From the NCBI GenBank assembly GCA_005880315.1, contig VBHB01000085.1, positions 1-33,460 of the forward strand: a stretch of 33,460 nucleotides of DNA, read 5' to 3'. Source of the stretch: Chloroflexota bacterium (GTDB lineage: Bacteria; Chloroflexota; Dormibacteria; Dormibacterales; Dormibacteraceae). Each line of letters starts with the position of its first letter. Position 1 is the first letter of the stretch. Shown here in pieces: positions 7,143 through 14,708 of the stretch. A model generated the notes under the pieces. The model was not told the origin of the DNA. It saw only the letters and a list, made by a program, of their open reading frames with translations, and did not search any database. The translations under genes were made by a program, and so were the position numbers.

Positions 7143-8710
7143 CCTTACCGTCATTTCTCGGCCACCAGCGAAGGCTGGTGGCGGGTGAGGTCGTGCGGTC
7201 GGGATCCGCTGGCAAATATCGGGCTCTCCGCACCAGCGACGGCGAGGCGCACCAGTTTCGCTACGAGCTGACCGATGCCTCGGTCGCGGAACGCTTTCGC
7301 GTCCGCCGCGTACTGGCGTCGATCGCGCACCTGACCGATCTCCACTTCACGGACGTGCAGTCGCCGGCGCGCTTCGAGTTCATCAATCGCGAGTACCTGG
7401 ACCCTCGTTTCCGCGAGCTGCTGCCGATGCACCGGCCACAGGAGGCGCTGAACGCGCACGCGATCGCGGCGATGGTGCGCGCGATCAACGCGATCGATAA
7501 GGGACCGGTCGCCGGGGCTCCTCTCGACATGGCCGTCATGTCGGGCGACGGGGTCGACAACGCGCAGTCGAACGAGCTGGCGTCGGTGGTTGCTCTCCTG
7601 GATGGGGGCGAGGTGTGCGCCGACTCCGGCGGTGATCGCTACGAGGGGGTGCAGTCGCCGGGCTGGCCCGACGACCTGTTCTGGAAGCCTGACGGCGCCG
7701 TCAAAGGTGACGACCTGATGAGCGCCGGCTACGGTTTTCCTCGGCTGCCGGGCGTGCTGGAACGCGCCTTGCGCCCGTTTCCATCGCCTGGGCTGCGCAT
7801 GCCCTGGCTCGGCTGCCACGGCAACCACGAGGAGGTGAGCCAGGGCGTCGGGATCGTCACCCCGGAGCTGGCGTTGGCGATGGTCGGCTTCCACAAGCCA
7901 TTTCGGCTTCCCGACGGAATCGACCGCGACGTCGCGCTCGAGATGTTCGTGCGGCGGCCGGAAGCCTTCATGGCCGGTCCCGACCTGCCGGTCACCCCAG
8001 ATGCCGAAAGGCGTCCCTTCACTCGCAAGCAGTTTGTCGACAGCCACTTCCGCAGCGGAGCCCAGCCCGAGGCACACGGTTTCACCGCCGCGAACCGCGA
8101 GGAAGGCACCGCCTACTACGTCCACGACACCGCCGCGATTCGTTTCATCGTGCTCGACACCGTGTGCGCGGCCGGCGGGGCGGACGGCTGCCTCGACGAG
8201 GACCAGCTGCGATGGCTGCAGCGCCGGCTGAAAGATGCAGGCGACCGCCCGGTGGTGATCACGTCGCACCACACGCTCGACACCATGGGCAACAAGAGAA
8301 GGGCCGGCGGACCGCGATACATCGATACGGACGAGATGCTCGAGGTCGTCCACGCCGAGGGCAACGTAATCCTCTGGCTCAACGGCCACATCCATGCCAA
8401 TGCGGTGAAGCCGCGTCCGAACCCGCACGGCAATGGCGGATTCTGGGAGGTGACCACCTCATCGCTCGTCGACTGGCCCTGCCAGGCGCGGGTGGTCGAG
8501 ATTTTCGAAGCGGGCGAGGGACTCTTAGCCATCGCCTGCACGATGGTCGACCATGACGGACCGGCGGACCCCGGCGACGCCGTCGAGCCCGCCCGGCTGG
8601 CCGCGCTGCACCGCGAGCTCGCGGGCAACATCCCGATCGCCGGCTTCGAATCCGGCCGGGCCGGCACAGAGCTGGACCGGAACGTGATCCTGCCGGTGCT
8701 TTGGCGCTGA
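7139..8710 (+). CDS. Metallophosphoesterase of the PPA1498 type, cytoplasmic form
   Basis: The 523-residue calcineurin-fold phosphoesterase has its metal motifs spread by long inserts: DLH at 67-69, GDGVDN at 136-141, GNHEE at 228-232, SHH at 376-378 and GHIH at 416-419. This spacing matches the PPA1498 family, whose members often carry a twin-arginine signal. Here no signal peptide is seen: the protein starts MTLPSFLGHQ at GTG 7139. It overlaps the ATPase gene stop by four bases, so it belongs to the importer operon and probably cleaves the imported phosphorylated compound in the cytoplasm. The substrate is unknown; phosphocholine-like or phosphonate-derived esters are guesses from context. 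Confidence 0.85.
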   Translation: MTLPSFLGHQRRLVAGEVVRSGSAGKYRALRTSDGEAHQFRYELTDASVAERFRVRRVLASIAHLTDLHFTDVQSPARFEFINREYLDPRFRELLPMHRPQEALNAHAIAAMVRAINAIDKGPVAGAPLDMAVMSGDGVDNAQSNELASVVALLDGGEVCADSGGDRYEGVQSPGWPDDLFWKPDGAVKGDDLMSAGYGFPRLPGVLERALRPFPSPGLRMPWLGCHGNHEEVSQGVGIVTPELALAMVGFHKPFRLPDGIDRDVALEMFVRRPEAFMAGPDLPVTPDAERRPFTRKQFVDSHFRSGAQPEAHGFTAANREEGTAYYVHDTAAIRFIVLDTVCAAGGADGCLDEDQLRWLQRRLKDAGDRPVVITSHHTLDTMGNKRRAGGPRYIDTDEMLEVVHAEGNVILWLNGHIHANAVKPRPNPHGNGGFWEVTTSSLVDWPCQARVVEIFEAGEGLLAIACTMVDHDGPADPGDAVEPARLAALHRELAGNIPIAGFESGRAGTELDRNVILPVLWR

Positions 8711-8726
8711 TCGATTCACCGCTCGC

Positions 8727-8743
8727 GTTGCGCATAGCGCGAC
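8727..8743. promoter_or_regulatory. Candidate IclR operator, copy 3
   Basis: GTTGCGCATAGCGCGAC is a near-palindrome with seven-base arms (GTTGCGC/GCGCGAC, one mismatch) and a three-base centre. It covers the -35 of the MetF-like promoter, so a bound protein would block RNA polymerase. It is the third copy of the element found at 2167 and 2224. Confidence 0.6.
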
Positions 8744-8756
8744 AGGGGCGTATAGT
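8728..8756 (+). promoter_or_regulatory. Sigma-70-type promoter of the MetF/formate-ligase operon
   Basis: TTGCGC (8728-8733) and TATAGT (8751-8756) are separated by exactly 17 bases in the 63-bp gap after the metallophosphoesterase gene. Transcription should start near 8763, giving a short leader with a GAGGG at 8765-8769 before the start codon. Confidence 0.65.
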
Positions 8757-8773
8757 GCGACATCGAGGGCGTG

Positions 8774-9685
8774 GTGAGTGGGCGTGTGCGTTCAGGTCCG
8801 GGGGCTCCAGCTCGCCTGCTGGGTCGTATCGGCCTCACCGACCAGATCACCCGCCAGGGCCTGATCGCGTTCCTTCAGGCGCCGCGATACGAGGTGCTAC
8901 CGACCGAAGAGGTCGAAGAGCTCGTCCTCGTCCACGTCCCGAAAGACATCACCGTCACCATCACAGCCTCGCCGCGAAGGGGAATCGAAGCGACCATCGC
9001 GCTCGCGGAGCGCTTGGCGGCGCAGGGTTACCAGGTCGTCCCCCACCTCTCGGCGCGGTTGATCCGGGACCACGCGCAGCTCAGCGAGATCCTGGCCAGG
9101 GTGAACGCTCTCGGCCGCAGTGAGGTGTTCGTCATAGCCGGGGACGCCAAAGAGCCGGCGGGCGATTTTGGCGACTCGGTGTCACTGCTTGCCGCGATCG
9201 ACGCCGAGCCGCACGGCCTGCTGCAGATCGGAGTCACCGGCTATCCCGAGCGGCACAGCTTCATCGAGGACGACCTCACCATCCAGGCGATGTGGGACAA
9301 ACGCCGCATCGCCACCTACATCGTCAGCAATCTCTGCTTCGATCCGCGGATCGTGAAGAAATGGGTCGGGCGCGTCCGCCGGCGGGGCGTCGAGCTGCCC
9401 ATCCATATCGGTCTCGCCGGCGTCACCGACCCATCCAAGCTGCTGCGCGTCTCGACGCGCATCGGGATCGCGGATTCCGCGCGATTCCTGCGCGGACACT
9501 CCAACTGGTTCATGCGCATGGTGCAGCCCGGCGGGTACGACCCCGAGCGATTCGCGGCGGGATTGCTGCCCGACCTGGCCGCTCCCGATCGCAGGGTCGC
9601 CGGCCTGCACTTCTTCACCTTCAACGAGATCGAGGCCACCGAGCGCTGGCGCCAGGAGACGCTGGCCAGGCTGCTCGCGGCATGA
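8774..9685 (+). CDS. metF: Methylenetetrahydrofolate reductase-like protein (MetF family)
   Basis: The 303-residue protein is a TIM-barrel of the methylenetetrahydrofolate reductase family. An N-terminal RYEVLPTEE segment aligns with the catalytic-glutamate strand of MetF (FEFFPP in Escherichia coli), giving a candidate catalytic Glu40. It is followed by VTITASPRRGIEATIALAERL, the GVTGYPERH segment typical of the family, and a central QAMWDKRRIATYIVSNLCFD. Three GTG codons (8771, 8774, 8786) are possible starts; 8774 fits the GAGGG best. It heads an operon with formate-tetrahydrofolate ligase. Beside a corrinoid module it probably oxidises methyl- to methylene-tetrahydrofolate, as in the ligM/metF/ligH route, which is inference. 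The low conservation leaves room for a variant cofactor use. Confidence 0.8.
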   Translation: MSGRVRSGPGAPARLLGRIGLTDQITRQGLIAFLQAPRYEVLPTEEVEELVLVHVPKDITVTITASPRRGIEATIALAERLAAQGYQVVPHLSARLIRDHAQLSEILARVNALGRSEVFVIAGDAKEPAGDFGDSVSLLAAIDAEPHGLLQIGVTGYPERHSFIEDDLTIQAMWDKRRIATYIVSNLCFDPRIVKKWVGRVRRRGVELPIHIGLAGVTDPSKLLRVSTRIGIADSARFLRGHSNWFMRMVQPGGYDPERFAAGLLPDLAAPDRRVAGLHFFTFNEIEATERWRQETLARLLAA

Positions 9686-9690
9686 GGAGG
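9684..9690 (+). promoter_or_regulatory. Shine-Dalgarno deciding the TTG start of formate-tetrahydrofolate ligase
   Basis: GAGGAGG ends five bases before TTG 9696 but eleven bases before the alternative GTG 9702, so TTG is preferred. Confidence 0.65.
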
Positions 9691-9695
9691 ACGAC

Positions 9696-11402
9696 TTGGC
9701 TGTGACTTTTCCGCCCGACCTCGAGATCGCTCGTGGCGCGCGCCTGCTTCCGATGGCCGAGATCGCCGCACGTATGGGTATCGGCCAGCACCTTCTGGAG
9801 CCGTACGGCCATGACGTCGCGAAGATCAGGCTGGACGCGATCGACGAGCTGAAAGGCCGGCCGAAGGCGAAGTACGTCGTTGTCTCGGCGATCACCCCGA
9901 CGCCGCTCGGCGAAGGCAAGACGACGACCACGGTCGGGCTGGGCGACGCGCTCGGGCGGATTGGCAAGAGCGCGACCGTGGCCATCCGCCAGCCGTCGAT
10001 GGGCCCGACTTTCGGCATCAAGGGTGGCGCCGCCGGCGGCGGCTACAGCCAGGTGGTGCCGATGGAGCGACTGAATCTTCACCTGACCGGCGATTTCCAC
10101 GCCGTCACCGCGGCCCACAACCTGCTGGCCGCGATGATCGACAACTACATCCACCACAGCCTGCGCGATTTTCCAATCGACCTGCACAGCATCACGTGGC
10201 GTCGCGTGCTGGACGTGAGTGACAGGGTGCTGCGCAGTGTCGTGGTCGGCCTGGGTTCGCCCGAGGACGGCGTGACGCGGCAGACAGGATTCGACATCAC
10301 CGCCGCCTCTGAGGTCATGGCGGTGCTCGCGCTCTCGACGTCGCTGCAGGACATGAGGCAGCGGCTCGGGCGCATGGTGATCGGTCTGGCGCGCGACGGC
10401 AAACCGATCACGGCCGACTTCCTTCACGCCGGTGGCGCGATGACGGTGATCATGCGCGACGCCATCAAGCCGAACCTTCTGCAGACGCTCGAGAACACGC
10501 CTGTGCTGGTGCACGCGGGGCCATTCGGAAACATCGCGAACGGGGCATCGTCTGTGATCGCCGACCTCATTGGAATTCACGCTGGTGACTTCCTCGTCAC
10601 CGAGGCCGGGTTCGGCGCAGACATGGGCGCGGAGCGTTTCTTCAACATCAAGTGCCGCACGTCCGGCCTGACCCCGGACGCGGCGGTGATCGTGACCACG
10701 GTGCGGGCCTTGAAGGTTCACTCGGGCAAGTACCGCGTCGTGGCCGGCCGCCCACTACCGCCGGAGCTCCTGAAGGAGAACCCGGACGACGTGCTCGCGG
10801 GCGCCGCCAACCTGCGCAAGCAGGTCGAGAACATCCAGATCCATGGGGTCACGCCGGTCGTGGCAATCAACGCGTTTCCAGGGGATCACCCGTCGGAGCA
10901 CAGGGCGATATGTGAGCTGGCCGAGCACCTTGGCGTCCGGGCCGCCGTCTGCAACAACTTCGCCGAAGGCGGCAGGGGAGCCACCGAGCTCGCCGAGATG
11001 GTCGTCGCGGCCGCCGACGAGCCCAGCGTATTCCAGCTCCTCTATCCAGACGCCGCGACCCTGCGCGAAAAGATCGAAGCCATCGCCCTTCGCATCTACG
11101 GCGCGCGAGGCGTCGAATATGACCCGCCCGCAGCCAAGCAGCTGGACGCCTACGAAGCGAGTGGGTTCGGTCGCCTGCCCGTCTGCATCGCCAAGACCCA
11201 CCTGTCGATCTCGTCCGACCCCAAGCTCAAAGGAGCTCCGACCGGCTGGGTGCTGCCCGTGCGCGAGGTGAGGGCGTCGGTCGGGGCAGGCTTCATCTAT
11301 CCGATTTGCGGCGACATGCGCACTATGCCGGGACTGCCGACAACTCCGATCGCCGCCAGCATCGATATCGACGAGAATGGGGAGATCGTCGGCCTGTCCT
11401 AG
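9696..11402 (+). CDS. fhs: Formate-tetrahydrofolate ligase
   Basis: The 568-residue protein has the usual length for the family. The ATP-binding loop is TPLGEGKTTTT at about 69-79, followed by IRQPSMGPTFGIKGGAAGGG (98-117), the LTGDFHAV segment, and a C-terminal GDMRTMPGLP segment, all family signatures. The enzyme interconverts formate plus tetrahydrofolate and ATP with 10-formyl-tetrahydrofolate. It lies ten bases after the MetF-like gene under a shared promoter. Next to demethylating systems it often runs backwards, releasing formate and conserving ATP (the LigH role); that direction is inference here. FolD, which would link the two enzymes, is not in the window. Its TAG stop shares the bases CTAG with the stop of the convergent phosphotransferase gene. 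Confidence 0.97.
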   Translation: MAVTFPPDLEIARGARLLPMAEIAARMGIGQHLLEPYGHDVAKIRLDAIDELKGRPKAKYVVVSAITPTPLGEGKTTTTVGLGDALGRIGKSATVAIRQPSMGPTFGIKGGAAGGGYSQVVPMERLNLHLTGDFHAVTAAHNLLAAMIDNYIHHSLRDFPIDLHSITWRRVLDVSDRVLRSVVVGLGSPEDGVTRQTGFDITAASEVMAVLALSTSLQDMRQRLGRMVIGLARDGKPITADFLHAGGAMTVIMRDAIKPNLLQTLENTPVLVHAGPFGNIANGASSVIADLIGIHAGDFLVTEAGFGADMGAERFFNIKCRTSGLTPDAAVIVTTVRALKVHSGKYRVVAGRPLPPELLKENPDDVLAGAANLRKQVENIQIHGVTPVVAINAFPGDHPSEHRAICELAEHLGVRAAVCNNFAEGGRGATELAEMVVAAADEPSVFQLLYPDAATLREKIEAIALRIYGARGVEYDPPAAKQLDAYEASGFGRLPVCIAKTHLSISSDPKLKGAPTGWVLPVREVRASVGAGFIYPICGDMRTMPGLPTTPIAASIDIDENGEIVGLS

Positions 11403-12298
11403 GCGCGCGCTTCGGACATCCAGCGCTTGAGGCGATCGGATTCCATGACCTCGAGCGCCCGCTGCCAGCGGGCGGTGTAGTAGCCAGTGAAGTCGTAGTC
11501 GATCGCCGAGATCTTCGCCTGGATCGCGCCCCACAACGTCCACCCGACATCTGACATCAACGCGAACAGATTCATACGGGCGAGCTGGCGCTCATCGAGG
11601 CGGCCGAAGTAGGCCTCACACAGCGTCGCCCGCAGGTCGTCGTCGAACTCGGCCTCTTGAGCTGTGTTGCCGAGGTCGAAGCAGGGGTCGTTGTTGCCGC
11701 TGAGCTCGTAGTCGACGATGCGGAGCGCAGCCCCGTCGTCGATGAAGTTCTCACAGAGCAGGTCGTTATGGCAGGGCATGCTGGGCAGCGACGCCCTGCC
11801 CACGGCGCGCTCGATTTCGCGGACCAGAGGCAGCCGCTCGCGGTAGTCCGCGGGAATCGTGACTTTGTGCGCGGCGACGATCTCGAGGTACTTCTTGATG
11901 AGGCGGAACATGTTGAAGTCCCGCAAGAAGCGCGGAGCCGCGTGCAGGCGTCGAAAGGAGTCGGCCATTCGAGTCGCCATCTCTTTCGAATGGAGCGCCT
12001 GGGCGGACATGGTCGGGCCGTCGATGAACTCCAGCACCATCACGTCTCCCTGGCGGACGTACTCGAGCACTTTGGGTCCGATGCCCGTGGTCGCCGCCGC
12101 CACCGTGTTGTGCACTTCGTTGGCCCGATCGATCGCCAGAAGCTCGGTCGACTGCCCAGGAATCCGCATCACGTAGCGAGCGCCGTTTGTCTCCACGAGA
12201 TAGTTCTCGTTGGTCAGCCCCCCGGACAGGGGCGATACGTGAACCTTCTCGCCCTTCCACAGCGAGACGCCGGCGCTCGCGTCGTCAGCTCTTGACAC
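11399..12298 (-). CDS. Choline/ethanolamine kinase-like phosphotransferase (APH fold)
   Basis: The 299-residue protein has the aminoglycoside/choline kinase fold. An N-terminal LSGGLTNENYLVE segment (24-36) is typical of LicA/choline kinases. The catalytic motif is CHNDLLCENF with His177, Asp179 and Asn184, followed by the metal-binding RIVDYELSGNNDPCFDLGN. It would phosphorylate a small hydroxylated amine; choline fits the neighbouring genes but is not proven. The start is GTG 12298, overlapping the end of the preceding dehydrogenase by 14 bases. It is the last gene of the long minus-strand operon and meets formate-tetrahydrofolate ligase tail to tail. Confidence 0.83.
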   Translation of the reverse strand: MSRADDASAGVSLWKGEKVHVSPLSGGLTNENYLVETNGARYVMRIPGQSTELLAIDRANEVHNTVAAATTGIGPKVLEYVRQGDVMVLEFIDGPTMSAQALHSKEMATRMADSFRRLHAAPRFLRDFNMFRLIKKYLEIVAAHKVTIPADYRERLPLVREIERAVGRASLPSMPCHNDLLCENFIDDGAALRIVDYELSGNNDPCFDLGNTAQEAEFDDDLRATLCEAYFGRLDERQLARMNLFALMSDVGWTLWGAIQAKISAIDYDFTGYYTARWQRALEVMESDRLKRWMSEARA

Positions 12299-14708
12299 TC
12301 TCTCGTTTCACCACGGCATCGACAGAGACCCGCGCCGGGACGCGCTCTCCGAACACCTCCACCTCGACTTCGCCACCAGGCCCAAGCCCGGCCGGCAGGT
12401 ACGCGTAGGCGAGATTGCGTCGCGCGGTGAAGCCATATCCGCAGCTGCGCAGGCGCCCGATCACCTTCCCGTCGCCATACACCGCCTCGCCGCCATAGAT
12501 GGGCTGGTATTCCTCCCCACCGACCTCCAACGTGCGCAGGCGCCGCTCGATCCCGCCCTCCCGCTGGGCCAGCAACCTTTTGCGGCCGTTGAACTCGGGC
12601 TTCTCGAAGCGCACGCAGAAACCGAGCCCCGCCTCGAGTGGGGTGTCCAGCAATGTGAGATCGGTGCCGTAGTAGCGGTAGCCCTTTTCCATTCGCAGGC
12701 TGTCGAGGACCCTGTACCCGCCGGGGCTGATGCCGTTTGGCCGTCCCGCATCCATCAGCCGGTCCCACACCTGGCCTGCCCATGCCGGCTCCAGGTAGAG
12801 CTCCCACCCCAGCTCGCCCACGTAGGTGACACGCTGGGCGAGGGCGCGCGCCCCACCGATGCGAATCGCCTTCGCCTGCATGAACGGAAAACCCTGGTCG
12901 GAGACGTCGTCACCGGTCACGCGCTCGAGGATGTCGCGTGCGGATGGTCCCCACAGTCCGATGACCGCGAAATCCTCCGTCGACTCCCGCAGGTCGACGG
13001 CCGGGTCGCGCTCTCGAACCTGCAGCCGCAGCCAGCCGAGGTCGCTGTTGACGTAGCCGGCTCCCGTGACGACCCGATAGTGGTGTTTGGCGAGACGAGT
13101 GATGGTTACATCGGCGGCGATGCCCCCGTTTTTCTCCAGCAGCTGTGTGTAGACCACGCTGCCGGCTGGACGGTCTACGGTGTTGCCGGCCACCCGCTGG
13201 AGCAGCGCCGTAGCGCCGGGGCCGGTGACCTCGATCTTTCCAAATGAGCTCATGTCGATGATGCCGGCGCGTTCGCGGAACGCGGCGTGCTCCACCGCCA
13301 GCAAGTCGAAGTACGGAGGTCGCGTCCAGCCGAACCGGCGCTGGTCAGCCCCCGCGCGTCGCCATGGGCGCCCCGGCTCGTGGTAGTCGACACGCTCCCA
13401 GCCGTGCTTGGCGCCGAACACCGCGCCGAGATCCTGCATTCGCGTGTGCAGCCCGCTCGTGCGCCGGGGGCGGCCCCATTCGTCGGAGTCGAATGGATAG
13501 CGCAGGTAGTAGTAATAGCGGTATGCCTCGCGGGCCAGGTCCGCGGCATAGCGATGGTCGCGATGGACGGGACCGAAACGCCAGCAGCGATAGGGATGGA
13601 GGTCGAGCTCGGTCTCGCCGCCGGTGATCCACTCGGCGAGGGCGCGGCCGATCCCACCGGCGCCCCCGAAACCGTTCAGCGAGAGCCCGGCCGCCAGGTA
13701 CAGCCCGGGCACGCCCGGCGCGGGTCCCAGCAACGGATTGGCGTCAGGCGTCATCGCGTCGGGGTGGCAAACGAGCTTGACGATCCCGGCCTCGCCGAGG
13801 AACGGGAAACGGCGAGCGGCCCCACGCAGGAGAGGTTCGAAACGAGCCTGGTCGGGAGGCACCGACGTCCCCGTGTGCTCCCACGGCACGCCGTCGATCC
13901 AGCGGGCGACGGGGTCCTGCTCGTAGCCGCCGAGGATCATGCCTTCCGCCTCGGCCTTGCCGTACACGAGGTTGTCGGGATCGCGGAAGCAGGGCATGTC
14001 GCCCGGGAGCTCGTGCCCGGGCACGGCTCGCAGTGCGGCGTGCTGGTGATCGACGGGCGTCGAGACGACCTGCACGCCCGCCATCGCCGCGAGCTGCGGG
14101 GCCCAGATCCCACCCGCGACGACGACGACCTCCGTCTCGATTCTGCCGGCGTCGGTGACGACGGCCTGGATCGCTCCGTTGTTCGACAGCTCGATTCCGG
14201 TGACGCGGAGGCCGGTCGCCACCTGCGCGCCCAGCGCCCGGGCGGCCCGCGCCAGCGCGTGCGTCGCGGTGTGTGGGTCGAGGTGGCCGTCGCCCGGTAC
14301 CCAGACCGCCCCGTACAGCGACTCGGTGCTGATCGCCGGCATGAGCTTGGCCGCTTCGGCGGCTGAGACGAGCTCGACGTCGAGGCCGATCCCGCGCGCG
14401 CGGCTCGCCGTGCGCTGCAGCTCCATCAGCTGCTCGCGACTGGACGCGAAGCGCAGGCTGCCCACCGTCTCGAATACGCCCAGGTCGCGGTAGAGCTCGA
14501 TGCTGTATCGGCGGAACCGCATCATCGTGGGCGATGGGTTGAACTGCGTGACCAGCCCTGCCGCGTGACAGGTCGATCCGCTCGTCAGCTCGCCCTTCTC
14601 GATGAGATGCACTTCAGGCAGCCCGGCCTTGGCAAGGTGGTAGGCGACGCTGCAGCCGGTGATACCGCCACCGATGACGACGGCGCTCGCCCGGCCGGAA
14701 CTATCCAT
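12285..14708 (-). CDS. Dimethylglycine/sarcosine dehydrogenase-type flavoprotein 1 with GcvT domain
   Basis: The 807-residue protein has three parts: a DAO-type FAD domain (GGGITG at 13-18), a connecting FAO domain to about residue 430, and a C-terminal aminomethyltransferase (GcvT) pair. The motif GSTCHAAGL (44-52) matches the site where His binds FAD covalently in this family, so His48 is the predicted attachment point. The GcvT part has FGKIEVTGPGATALLQR and YVGELGWELYL. The family oxidises N-methyl glycines and gives the carbon to tetrahydrofolate as methylene-tetrahydrofolate, with electrons going to ETF, encoded upstream in this operon. Its start overlaps the EtfD-like gene's stop by eight bases. 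Whether it prefers dimethylglycine, sarcosine or another N-methyl amino acid cannot be read from sequence. Confidence 0.88.
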   Translation of the reverse strand: MDSSGRASAVVIGGGITGCSVAYHLAKAGLPEVHLIEKGELTSGSTCHAAGLVTQFNPSPTMMRFRRYSIELYRDLGVFETVGSLRFASSREQLMELQRTASRARGIGLDVELVSAAEAAKLMPAISTESLYGAVWVPGDGHLDPHTATHALARAARALGAQVATGLRVTGIELSNNGAIQAVVTDAGRIETEVVVVAGGIWAPQLAAMAGVQVVSTPVDHQHAALRAVPGHELPGDMPCFRDPDNLVYGKAEAEGMILGGYEQDPVARWIDGVPWEHTGTSVPPDQARFEPLLRGAARRFPFLGEAGIVKLVCHPDAMTPDANPLLGPAPGVPGLYLAAGLSLNGFGGAGGIGRALAEWITGGETELDLHPYRCWRFGPVHRDHRYAADLAREAYRYYYYLRYPFDSDEWGRPRRTSGLHTRMQDLGAVFGAKHGWERVDYHEPGRPWRRAGADQRRFGWTRPPYFDLLAVEHAAFRERAGIIDMSSFGKIEVTGPGATALLQRVAGNTVDRPAGSVVYTQLLEKNGGIAADVTITRLAKHHYRVVTGAGYVNSDLGWLRLQVRERDPAVDLRESTEDFAVIGLWGPSARDILERVTGDDVSDQGFPFMQAKAIRIGGARALAQRVTYVGELGWELYLEPAWAGQVWDRLMDAGRPNGISPGGYRVLDSLRMEKGYRYYGTDLTLLDTPLEAGLGFCVRFEKPEFNGRKRLLAQREGGIERRLRTLEVGGEEYQPIYGGEAVYGDGKVIGRLRSCGYGFTARRNLAYAYLPAGLGPGGEVEVEVFGERVPARVSVDAVVKRESVKS

